From: JBBRBB01 sp038206235 | GTDB lineage: Bacteria > Bacteroidota > Bacteroidia > Chitinophagales > Chitinophagaceae | NCBI GenBank assembly: GCA_038206235.1 | Contig: JBBRBB010000010.1 | Coordinates: 1-64,000, forward strand | Direction: 5' to 3' | Length of the DNA: 64,000 nucleotides | In this document: positions 54,257 to 62,567 of the stretch, in pieces | Layout of the letters: each line of letters starts with the position of its first letter | Position numbering within the stretch: the stretch's first letter is position 1 | Notes under the pieces: generated by a model | Told to the model about the DNA's origin: nothing | Databases searched by the model: none | The model's input: only the letters and a program-made list of their open reading frames with translations | Position numbers and translations under genes: made by a program

Positions 54257-56119
54257 ATGAAACACACATTATCATTTTTAAGTTTATTGTTTATTGCGCT
54301 TACAATAAATGCGCAGAGAGGTACACCTGATGCAGCCGCCCGCCCCGGTACTCTTGATGAAAGTTTTGGTGATAGCGGCAAAGTTCTTTTAAGCGATATT
54401 CCCATTGTTACTTCTATGGCATTGCAAAAAGATGGAAAAATAGTCGTAACGGGGTACAGCAACAGGGTTGTGAACAACAATGCAGTAATAAGATTTAACC
54501 AGGAGGGTACGCTGGATACCCTCTTTGGAAACGCCGGTTTTGTCGGGATAGATTTTGCACTCTCTTCTATTGCTATACAGGATGATGGTAAAATTATTGC
54601 CGGTGGGTATAGGGACGATGGCGTAAACAACCACAATATTTATTTAGCAAGATTACTGCCCAACGGCAACTTCGACAACACCTTTGGAGAAAATGGATAT
54701 GTTCATGCAGAATTTGGTAACCAGGAATATTGCATAGATGTGAAATTACAGCCGGACGGCAAAATTCTTGCTTCAGGAGATGCATCAGGGGCCTTCACCA
54801 ACCTCAGTGATTTTATAATAGCACGCTACATGCCCGATGGCAGTGTAGATAAAGGTTTTGGTGATAATGGAGCGACCCTTACAGATTTTGGTGCTAATGA
54901 AGCTGCCGGAAGTATAGCCATTCAAACAGATGGTAAAATTGTTTTAAGCGGCGGATATTCTACCTTTGGTGACCCTAATAACAGCAAGTGCGCCTTTGCA
55001 AGATATTTGCCTGATGGAAAGTTAGATACAACCTTTAGCAGTGACGGTAAAACTCTCATAAATATTACCTCTGTAGGAGATGAGATAAGGAAGATTTCAA
55101 TTCTTAGTGATGGTACTATCATTGGCGGCGGTTATGCGGGACGGAATATACTTGGCGAAAAGCAATCTTTTCTTTTGCTTTCATTAAATGCGGATGGCAG
55201 CTTGAATAAAAACTTTGGTGGGGATGGTGAAGTACTAACATCTTTTGAAGGTTTAAATTCTGAAGCCCGTTCAATGGCAGTCCAGGATAATGGAAAAATT
55301 ATTTTAGCCGGCACTGTATGGAGCAGTGCTGATGATAATTCCTTTGATTTTGGACTTACCCGTCATAACAGCGATGGAAGCCTTGATTCATCTTTTGGAT
55401 TAAACGGGAAACAGATAACTGATTTTGGCCCTAACTATAGTGATGGAGCTATTGGTGTAGCTATTAATAATAACAATAAAATTGTTGCAGCAGGTGGTTC
55501 AGGTTCAGTGCTTCGTCCCTATTTATCCATGGCCCGCTACTATGGAGATCCTCTGTCAAGAATTACCCGCATAAAGAGATGGATAAAACACCATGTGCTA
55601 AACTTCCAAGATTTGCAGGCAAACAACACTTCTTATTATAGTATAGAGCGCAGCAGTAATCCCGCTATGAGCGGGACAAGCTTTACAGAAATTGCACACA
55701 TCTCTGCAAGTGAAAATACAAAAGAGATAAGTCAAAATAATTACAGCTATCCCCTACTGCAAGCAACAATTGAGGAAACAACGAGAAACCAAAAACCAGA
55801 AACAAGAAACTATTACCGCATAAAGGCAGTTGATAAAGATGGCAGTGTTGCTTACTCTGAAGTTATCAGCGAAACGGACAATAATGCTTTGGCTTCTTCA
55901 TTTAGTATGTATCCTAATCCCGTAAAAGATGTGCTGCATGTAAGCGGTTTAAATGCTGTAGAAAATACATCAGTCACAATTATAAACATACAGGGGAACA
56001 TAATAAAGAGAGCAACTGTAAATGCAGCGAGCTATGATTTTAATGTTAGCGAACTAAAACAGGGAAGGTATTATTTACAAGTAAATGATAATAATGTTTA
56101 CCAGTTTTTAAAAGAATAA
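54257..56119 (+). CDS. Delta-60 repeat T9SS cargo protein, copy 1
   Basis: The 620-residue protein has a signal peptide (MKHTLSFLSLLFIALTINAQ), seven delta-60 repeats (G-x-L-D-x-x-F-G-x-x-G forms such as GTLDESFGDSGKV) making a propeller over about 30-430, a linker (about 440-530) and a T9SS sorting domain (SMYPNPVKDVLHVSGLN to YYLQVNDNNVYQFLKE). It is exported through the T9SS. The linker is partly built of repeat sequence: a CCCGCT/AGCGGG palindrome read as NPAMSGT and a GAAACAA array read as ETTRNQKPETRN. Copy 2 is at 60472. Confidence 0.9.
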   Translation: MKHTLSFLSLLFIALTINAQRGTPDAAARPGTLDESFGDSGKVLLSDIPIVTSMALQKDGKIVVTGYSNRVVNNNAVIRFNQEGTLDTLFGNAGFVGIDFALSSIAIQDDGKIIAGGYRDDGVNNHNIYLARLLPNGNFDNTFGENGYVHAEFGNQEYCIDVKLQPDGKILASGDASGAFTNLSDFIIARYMPDGSVDKGFGDNGATLTDFGANEAAGSIAIQTDGKIVLSGGYSTFGDPNNSKCAFARYLPDGKLDTTFSSDGKTLINITSVGDEIRKISILSDGTIIGGGYAGRNILGEKQSFLLLSLNADGSLNKNFGGDGEVLTSFEGLNSEARSMAVQDNGKIILAGTVWSSADDNSFDFGLTRHNSDGSLDSSFGLNGKQITDFGPNYSDGAIGVAINNNNKIVAAGGSGSVLRPYLSMARYYGDPLSRITRIKRWIKHHVLNFQDLQANNTSYYSIERSSNPAMSGTSFTEIAHISASENTKEISQNNYSYPLLQATIEETTRNQKPETRNYYRIKAVDKDGSVAYSEVISETDNNALASSFSMYPNPVKDVLHVSGLNAVENTSVTIINIQGNIIKRATVNAASYDFNVSELKQGRYYLQVNDNNVYQFLKE

Positions 56120-56157
56120 ATGCAATATCGGTCTCACGTCGTGAAGTCGCCTGACCG
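56107..56157. repeat. Hairpin repeat element, copy 1
   Basis: A 27-bp segment TTTAAAAGAATAAATGCAAT-ATCGGTC (56107-56133) is followed by 19 bp and GACCG (56153-56157), which pairs with CGGTC. Its first bases overlap the last codons and stop of the delta-60 gene. The same 27 bp and spacing recur at 62504-62554. It may also serve as a terminator. Confidence 0.75.
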
Positions 56158-56165
56158 CTTTTCGC

Positions 56166-57584
56166 TTACGGAAAAATTCCCAACTCTGCATACGATGTGC
56201 CCACCTTGTCTATAGCAACCACAAAGGCAGCCGTACGCATATCAGGAATGGTGGGATTAGCTTTCCAGCAATTCACGATTTCTCTTGTTGCTTCTATCAT
56301 GGTTTGCTCTAAACCGCTGTTTACCAAATCAACTTCATCGGGGCCATGCTCAATCAATTTTCTTTCCATTGCATTTACATCTTTTCCTGTTAACTCCTCA
56401 ATTTGTCCTAAAATGTGCTTGTTCAAATTTTCAGTAAACCGTTTTTCCATTCTGCCATATCTTACATGACTTAAATTTTTCAGCCATTCAAAATAAGAAA
56501 CCGTAACGCCGCCTGCATTCAGGTACATATCGGGAATTACCAAAACACCTTTCTTGCCTAAAATATTATCGGCATCAGGCGTTAAAGGTCCATTGGCGCC
56601 TTCACCAATTATTTTTGCTTTAATCCTCTCAGCATTATTTTTATTTATTACATTTTCTAATGCAGCGGGAATAAGAATATCACATTCTAATTCGAGTGCA
56701 TCACCTCCTTTTTCAAAATTGGTTGTGCCGGGAAAATTCAAAATAGATTTGGTTGCTTTGCGATACTGAAAAATATCTTCTTCATTCAAGCCATCAGGAG
56801 TATGAATGGCGCCCTCATATTCTGCAATAGCAATCACTTTTGCCCCATGTTCACGGAAAAATTTTGCGCAGTGATAACCAACGTTCCCAAGACCCTGCAC
56901 CACCACCGTTTTACCCGCAATGCCGGTAGTTAAGCCAAGCTTTTCCATCACATCGGGCATGTTGCATACTTCACGCACACCATAAAAAACACCAAGCCCC
57001 GTAGCTTCTTTTCTGCCTCTTACACCGCCCTGTGTTACGGGCTTTCCTGTAACACAACCCATAGCATCTACTTCGCCGGGATGCAGCGCAGTGTATGTGT
57101 CAAGAATCCACGCCATCTCCCTTTCACCTGTTCCGTAATCAGGTGCAGGAACATCAGTGCCGGGACCAATAAAATTTTTCTTTACTAATTCTGATGTGTA
57201 ACGGCGTGTTATTTTCTGCAGCTCGAATTCACTGTAATTACGCGGATTAATTTTTATTCCTCCTTTGCCACCGCCAAACGGAACATTTACAATTGCGCAT
57301 TTATAAGTCATTAATGCAGCAAGCGCCATTACCTCGTCCTGGTTTACTGCTTCACTAAAACGTATGCCTCCTTTGCAGGGAGCTTTATGATGAGAATGCT
57401 GTACGCGGTAAGCTTCTATTACTTCGATAGAGCCGTCGTCTCTGCGAATAGGAAATTTCATTTGATACACGGCATTACAGAGCTTGATTTGTTCAAGAAT
57501 CCCGGCCTCCCATTTGGTAAACTTAGAGGCCTTATCAAAGCTGGTTGATACACTTTCAAAAAAACTATACTGTTGTTCCGGCAT
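56166..57584 (-). CDS. gdhA: Glutamate dehydrogenase (Glu/Leu/Phe/Val family)
   Basis: The 472-residue enzyme interconverts glutamate and 2-oxoglutarate. The substrate-binding motif PFGGGKGGIKINP with catalytic Lys, AYRVQHSHHKAPCKGGIRFS, GPGTDVPAPDYGTG and the NAD(P)-binding VVQGLGNVGYHCAKFF are complete. It is about 40-50 residues longer than the usual 420-residue GDH II, mainly by the N-terminal part before the substrate domain. Cofactor preference was not judged. It interrupts the two hydrolase/delta-60 modules. Confidence 0.93.
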   Translation of the reverse strand: MPEQQYSFFESVSTSFDKASKFTKWEAGILEQIKLCNAVYQMKFPIRRDDGSIEVIEAYRVQHSHHKAPCKGGIRFSEAVNQDEVMALAALMTYKCAIVNVPFGGGKGGIKINPRNYSEFELQKITRRYTSELVKKNFIGPGTDVPAPDYGTGEREMAWILDTYTALHPGEVDAMGCVTGKPVTQGGVRGRKEATGLGVFYGVREVCNMPDVMEKLGLTTGIAGKTVVVQGLGNVGYHCAKFFREHGAKVIAIAEYEGAIHTPDGLNEEDIFQYRKATKSILNFPGTTNFEKGGDALELECDILIPAALENVINKNNAERIKAKIIGEGANGPLTPDADNILGKKGVLVIPDMYLNAGGVTVSYFEWLKNLSHVRYGRMEKRFTENLNKHILGQIEELTGKDVNAMERKLIEHGPDEVDLVNSGLEQTMIEATREIVNCWKANPTIPDMRTAAFVVAIDKVGTSYAELGIFP

Positions 57585-57667
57585 GAAAAAATATTTAGGT
57601 TTTAAAAAATAAAATATGAGTTCAGTTTGTAATCAATTTAATATATTCCCCTTTAGGGGCAGGGGTT

Positions 57668-57907
57668 TTATTCTTTTTTATTTTTTTGTTCTTTTTCTAA
57701 CCTTGACATTTTTCTGTCAAGACTAAATAAATAAATAAATATCCCTGCAACAATTGTAACCACAACAGCAAGCACAACATAAATTTTTCCATTGCTGCGC
57801 ATAAAATCAGAAGGCTCTTCCCGGTTCAAATTCATTTGTTGAGCAAAAGAATAAACATTCAAAACAGAAAATGCTGCCAGCAAACTTAATCTTCTTAATT
57901 TATGCAT
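57668..57907 (-). CDS. CcmD-family protein
   Basis: The 79-residue protein has a signal-like N terminus (residues 1-22) and one transmembrane helix (about 45-66) between FMRSNGKIYVVL and YLFSLDRKMSRLEKEQ, as in the Bacteroidetes CcmD-like family, which helps heme handling in cytochrome c maturation. It overlaps the end of the ccsA/ccmC-like gene by 8 bp. The spacer after it holds a CCCCTTTAGGGG palindrome (57649-57660). Confidence 0.8.
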   Translation of the reverse strand: MHKLRRLSLLAAFSVLNVYSFAQQMNLNREEPSDFMRSNGKIYVVLAVVVTIVAGIFIYLFSLDRKMSRLEKEQKNKKE

Positions 57908-58580
57908 TGCTCAAAAACTTTTCATGATAAATACGCAAGCGAATTCTCAGCGTAGTAATCCATACACCTACTAATGTCCATCCAATTACAGCGGGCCAAA
58001 AAACCAAACGCATTTCAGGAGCAAGGTCTGCACCATTTAAACCGGGATTGCCTTCACTTCCCCGCCCGCCCGGGTGCAGCGATTCTGTAAGTCTCGGTAA
58101 AATCCAAATCGTTGGAAAAAGCATAGCAAAGGCGAAAATATTATACACAGCACTCACTCTTGCTTTTTTATCTATATCATTCATAGAGCCGCGTAAAACG
58201 AAATAAGCAAAATAAATAAGCAATGCAATGGCTGCGCCGTTTTGTTTGGGGTCTCCGCTCCAGGGCTGCCCCCATTGATAGTTTGCCCATATTGCTCCTG
58301 TAATTATTCCGAGGGTTCCAAATACCAAACCTGTTCTTGCATATTCTGCAGAATAAAAATCATGCATCAGATTTTGTGAACGAAGATATTTTATTGCATA
58401 AATTACAGAAACGATAAGCAGCGTCATCATTCCAAACCATAAGGGCACATGAAAAAATAAATTTCTTATTGATTGCTGAAGCCTGCCATCAAGCACGGGA
58501 ATCTTTATTAGAAATCCCATAGTGCAGGTGTACATAAGAAGAACAAAAGATAATATCTTCCACCAATATTTTCGAATCAT
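57900..58580 (-). CDS. CcmC/CcsA-type heme export protein for cytochrome c maturation
   Basis: The 226-residue protein has six transmembrane helices and the WWD-type region TGAIWANYQWGQPWSGDPKQ (about 107-126), with a His nearby (LFFHVPLWFG) and SLHPGGRG as heme ligands in the CcmC layout. It carries heme across the membrane for attachment to c-type cytochromes. In the WWD motif the last Trp is Gly (WSGDP, where CcmC usually has W-x-W-D). It is the first gene of a two-gene operon with the CcmD-like gene. Confidence 0.85.
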   Translation of the reverse strand: MIRKYWWKILSFVLLMYTCTMGFLIKIPVLDGRLQQSIRNLFFHVPLWFGMMTLLIVSVIYAIKYLRSQNLMHDFYSAEYARTGLVFGTLGIITGAIWANYQWGQPWSGDPKQNGAAIALLIYFAYFVLRGSMNDIDKKARVSAVYNIFAFAMLFPTIWILPRLTESLHPGGRGSEGNPGLNGADLAPEMRLVFWPAVIGWTLVGVWITTLRIRLRIYHEKFLSNA

Positions 58581-58805
58581 TGATTTGTTTTTAGAAAGGC
58601 GATGTTAACCGCAAGCTTATAAAATTGCCGCGGCAAAATTAGGGGATGAATTGAAAGAATAATTGTTTCGCCAAAAAAAGCAGATAATGTTGTAAACAAG
58701 CTACAATAAAGGTTTTTAAAAAGCTGAAGCAAAAAATTCATTTTTTCTGATTATTGTATATTTTTACTCTCTAAACGAATTTCCCCAAATTAAAAACAAA
58801 TTCTC

Positions 58806-60455
58806 ATGAAACATATTGCTGCGTTTTGCTTCGCGACTACTACCCTTATTTTTTTATCCTTTCTAAAACCACTCAATAATATTTCTGAGCCTAGCACCGA
58901 CTTTTCAATACTCTTATTGTATGTACAGTTACATTGTATAAAATCACCATTGGTTGAAGAAATAGATAAATGTCGTGATGCTCTTTATAAATTACCAAAA
59001 GATTCCAGCGGAAATAATTCAACTAAGACAGCTTTTGCTGCAACCTCAAAAAAAAATTTTATTGGAAATGCCCCTTACAAAATTTCAGAAACTGTTGACT
59101 GCCAAGCATGGATTGATAAGCTGCCCGGTAACTGTATAAATTTAACACAGGTTGAAAATTTTTCTGCAATCGATTCAGTAAAATACGTAAGTTATGCCAG
59201 ACCTACTGTAAACACTGTTAAGCCATGGAAAGATGTAACTTATGTTGCTGAAGAATATCCTGGTTGTGAATATCCCAATGCTTGTACGGAAGATCAGAGT
59301 GTTTTATTTTATCATGTGTATTACCCACATGATTATCCTTATAGTACATGCACTACATGGCCACCTTGTGTAATTCTCTTTCCCCCTGGTGGTTATTCAG
59401 ATTGCAATAATATTGATGGTGCTACAGATTGCCTGCAGGTAGCAAGATGGCTAGCCCGGCATGGTAATGTAGTTTTTGTGTGCGAGTATAGAAGAGGAAG
59501 GCTATTGAGTGATAAACTTATAAATGGAGTTCACTTTACAACTGCGCAGCAATTCCTTGCTTATTACAGAGCTTTCCAAGATGCACGTGGCGCAATCCGT
59601 TCCATTATTAAAAGAAATGGTGTAGCCGGAACTCCTTATAAGTTTGATGAAACTAATATTTTTTTGGGAGGTTTTAGTGCAGGAGCTGGTTGCGCGTTAA
59701 ATGCCGCATATTATGACCAGGCAATGTTAGACTCCATAGACGGAGGCGCAGCTCATGATAAACTTGGCAATCTCGATGGAGACTATTACTATGGTGAACC
59801 TACTATAAATTATCGAATTAAATTGCGTGGAGTGCTAAATGCTTGGGGAAATGCTTTTTTAAGCTTAGCTGGTATCACCGACCCGGCAACATATTTTGCT
59901 AATTCTCTAAGAACACCGTTAATTTCTTTTCATGGAGCGCAAGACCAGGTTGTTGCTCCTTACGACCAACAAGCAGTATATTTTCCTGGAGTGCCTCAAG
60001 ACCCTTCATCAAAAACTGATTATGACCCTCTTCATACGGGTGTTGTAGTTAACCCAGAAACAAGATGCCTGCCAGGAAATGCCATTTACGCTTTATCTTA
60101 TAGTACAATAAATGATATTGATGCAGGACGTTTCGGCAGTAAAAAAATGTATTGTTTTTTGAAAAGTCTCACTTACACAGAATTGTATGTGGATCTCGAC
60201 ATGCATCATGGCGTTCAGATCGTCTCTGATAATTTTGGAAACACAGGCTTTACTATTATTGAACAAACTTATGATTATATAGCCCAAAGAGTTGGTACTT
60301 TCTTTCAGGCAATATTGTGGGACGAATCTCATCCTGGTTTTCTAAATACATTAAGCTCATCAAACAGGTTGTTTGTTGATTGCGTTAATAACCGCACAGA
60401 TTGCCAGACAGTAAATCCTATTTGTCCAAATGATGACCCAAATTTTTGTAATTAA
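58806..60455 (+). CDS. Secreted alpha/beta hydrolase, copy 2 (intact)
   Basis: The 549-residue protein has a signal peptide, an N-terminal Cys-containing region (to about 140; ETVDCQAWIDKLPGNC), and an alpha/beta hydrolase domain: oxyanion loop FPPGGYSDCNN, Ser nucleophile in LGGFSAGAG (near 291), Asp in HGAQDQVVAP and His in DLDMHHGV. It is a carboxylesterase-like secreted enzyme with several Cys pairs; substrate unknown. It is a paralog of the frameshifted gene at 52754 and, like it, is followed at once by a delta-60 gene. No sorting domain is seen at its C terminus. Confidence 0.85.
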   Translation: MKHIAAFCFATTTLIFLSFLKPLNNISEPSTDFSILLLYVQLHCIKSPLVEEIDKCRDALYKLPKDSSGNNSTKTAFAATSKKNFIGNAPYKISETVDCQAWIDKLPGNCINLTQVENFSAIDSVKYVSYARPTVNTVKPWKDVTYVAEEYPGCEYPNACTEDQSVLFYHVYYPHDYPYSTCTTWPPCVILFPPGGYSDCNNIDGATDCLQVARWLARHGNVVFVCEYRRGRLLSDKLINGVHFTTAQQFLAYYRAFQDARGAIRSIIKRNGVAGTPYKFDETNIFLGGFSAGAGCALNAAYYDQAMLDSIDGGAAHDKLGNLDGDYYYGEPTINYRIKLRGVLNAWGNAFLSLAGITDPATYFANSLRTPLISFHGAQDQVVAPYDQQAVYFPGVPQDPSSKTDYDPLHTGVVVNPETRCLPGNAIYALSYSTINDIDAGRFGSKKMYCFLKSLTYTELYVDLDMHHGVQIVSDNFGNTGFTIIEQTYDYIAQRVGTFFQAILWDESHPGFLNTLSSSNRLFVDCVNNRTDCQTVNPICPNDDPNFCN

Positions 60456-60471
60456 TATTAAAATTTTTTTT

Positions 60472-62388
60472 ATGAAATATATATTTGTATTGTTCGGAAT
60501 TTTTAATGCTTTTTATGCTTTAGCTCAACCTTTAGCTTCTGCCCGCATTCCCGGTACACTTGATTCTACTTTTAGTACTAACGGAAAGTTCACATTGCCC
60601 AATATTGGCAATGGAATATATGATGCTGCTGTACAAGCGGATGATAAAATTTTACAAACAGGGGTACATAGTAAACTTAATTCATCTGATAGAAATGGTG
60701 TAATGCTTATACGCTATGAAAAAGATGGCGGCTTGGACACAAAATTTGGTGACAGTGGTATCGCAATAACAGATTTGCCTGACTATTATACTGAAACGGC
60801 ATATAAGGTAATTGCCCTGAGGGATGGACATATACTGGTAATGATAGCTATGAGACCTCTTCTAAATTACTACTATAGTTGTGTTGGAGTATTGCGTTAT
60901 AAAAGCGATGGCACTCTTGATTCTTCTTTTGGAGTAAACGGGTTGGCAGTAACCGAGTTTAGTAATGGAAATACAAGAACTGAATTATTCACCACTAACA
61001 TGGTATTGCAGGATGACGGTAAAATACTGATAAGCGGTTACTACCATCCTAATTGGGAGGGCAACGATGGAGATATTTTTATAATACGCTATACACAAGA
61101 TGGCAAACCAGATGAAAGCTTTGGGATTAATGGGATTGACTGGCTCAATTTAGCTGTTGTTGAATATGCAAAAGACATGCAACTGAAAGCCGATGGTAAA
61201 ATAATGCTTGCCACTCTAACTGTGAATGCTGCTTACAGCATTAATAATTATTTATTAGTGCGGCTGTCGCCTGATGGAAGTTTCGATAATACTTTTGGAA
61301 CAAATGGCATTGTTGACCCTGATACATCTTACCCCAAACCTGCTTATACTATAGACCATTTAGCTATACGTGATGATGGAAAAATGGTAAGTGCCGGAGT
61401 AGCAGCCTGCGACATATTTGGGCTGTCCTGCAAGAAACTAATAGTAGCAGGGTATAATGAAGATGGCAGCATAGATGAAAACTTTGGAGATAAAGGAAAA
61501 ACTACACTTCAAATACAAGGCAGAACTTTTGCACCAAACGATATACTGCTACAGAACAATGGTAAAATATTAGTGGCAGGTGATGGAAGTGACGCTGCGG
61601 GAACATCAAGTGAGGATTTTTTTATTGTTCGTTACAATATCAGCGGGACGCTTGATTCATCATTTGGTGAAAATGGTATAACAACAACGGATTTTAGTGA
61701 TATAACAGGTTCCACTTCTTATGATATTGCACAGTCAGTATGTTTACAAAGCAACGGTGAAATTATTGCAGCAGGTACATCAGAACATCCCTTTCCCAAA
61801 CCTAAACAATTTTTTTCTCTTGCTCGTTACTACGGAGATCCTTTACAACAATCGTGGATAACAAAAATCAAACGATGGATTCGCAATCACATCCTGCACT
61901 TCCAGGATTTGCAGGCTAACAACACAGCTTATTATGCAATTGAAAAAAGCAACAACAACAACAGCAGCTTTAAAGAAGTTGCAAGAATAGAGAAATCAGA
62001 AGTCGGAAATCAGACATCAGAAATGCACAGGTATGTTCTTCCATCAACTGTCAACAGTCAACAGTCAACTGAAAGCTTCTACCGCATTAAGGCAATTGGT
62101 AAAGATGGCAGCGTTGCTTATTCAGATGTTATAAGCGAAACAGATAATAATAGTTCTGCATTCAACATGTTCCCAAATCCTGTAAAAGATGTTTTACATG
62201 TTACAGGTTTAAGTGCAACAAATAAAACCACACTCACAATTTCAAATGTGCAGGGAAATATAATGAAGGGAGCAAGTGTGCAGGCAGGCAGTTATAATTT
62301 CAACGTGAGCCAATTAAAACAGGGAACTTATTATTTACAAGTAAAAACAGATGGAAAACCTGATACGTACAAATTCATTAAAGAGTGA
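60472..62388 (+). CDS. Delta-60 repeat T9SS cargo protein, copy 2
   Basis: I start at 60472, where a signal peptide begins (MKYIFVLFGIFNAFYALAQ), 16 bp after the hydrolase stop; an earlier ATG overlaps that gene. The 638-residue protein has seven delta-60 repeats, a linker and a sorting domain (NMFPNPVKDVLHVTGLS to YYLQVKTDGKPDTYKFIKE). The linker at the place matching copy 1 holds two other arrays: an ATCAGA-type one (61990-62024) and CAACAGT units (62044-62072, read as STVNSQQST). Probably acts with the hydrolase (inference). Confidence 0.9.
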   Translation: MKYIFVLFGIFNAFYALAQPLASARIPGTLDSTFSTNGKFTLPNIGNGIYDAAVQADDKILQTGVHSKLNSSDRNGVMLIRYEKDGGLDTKFGDSGIAITDLPDYYTETAYKVIALRDGHILVMIAMRPLLNYYYSCVGVLRYKSDGTLDSSFGVNGLAVTEFSNGNTRTELFTTNMVLQDDGKILISGYYHPNWEGNDGDIFIIRYTQDGKPDESFGINGIDWLNLAVVEYAKDMQLKADGKIMLATLTVNAAYSINNYLLVRLSPDGSFDNTFGTNGIVDPDTSYPKPAYTIDHLAIRDDGKMVSAGVAACDIFGLSCKKLIVAGYNEDGSIDENFGDKGKTTLQIQGRTFAPNDILLQNNGKILVAGDGSDAAGTSSEDFFIVRYNISGTLDSSFGENGITTTDFSDITGSTSYDIAQSVCLQSNGEIIAAGTSEHPFPKPKQFFSLARYYGDPLQQSWITKIKRWIRNHILHFQDLQANNTAYYAIEKSNNNNSSFKEVARIEKSEVGNQTSEMHRYVLPSTVNSQQSTESFYRIKAIGKDGSVAYSDVISETDNNSSAFNMFPNPVKDVLHVTGLSATNKTTLTISNVQGNIMKGASVQAGSYNFNVSQLKQGTYYLQVKTDGKPDTYKFIKE

Positions 62389-62426
62389 TTATAGAAATAA
62401 GAATTCAAACAATTCATTTATGAAAA

Positions 62427-62451
62427 AAGGCTTCGCATTCCGAAGCCTTTT
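62427..62451. terminator. Bidirectional terminator
   Basis: AAGGCTTCG-CATTC-CGAAGCCTT is a perfect 9-bp stem with A-run before and TT after. It lies between the convergent delta-60 copy 2 gene and the right-edge T9SS gene and can end both transcripts. Confidence 0.8.
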
Positions 62452-62503
62452 CAATTCAAAACGATTTATTTCTTATGGAAATATTCTCAACTCTGCAACG
62501 ATA

Positions 62504-62554
62504 TTTAAAAGAATAAATGCAATATCGGTCAGACGGCTCAAAGCCGTCTGACCG
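62504..62554. repeat. Hairpin repeat element, copy 2
   Basis: The same 27 bp as at 56107-56133 are followed by a perfect 13-bp stem CGGTCAGACGGCT-CAA-AGCCGTCTGACCG (62526-62554). It lies 13 bp from the stop of the right-edge gene. The CGGTC/GACCG ends and the 19-bp interval match copy 1, while the interior differs. Confidence 0.8.
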
Positions 62555-62567
62555 TATGAACTTAATT

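Noticed and set aside
62351..62551. 66-codon frame after delta-60 copy 2
   Set aside because: It starts inside the preceding gene and reads through the terminator hairpin and the repeat element.
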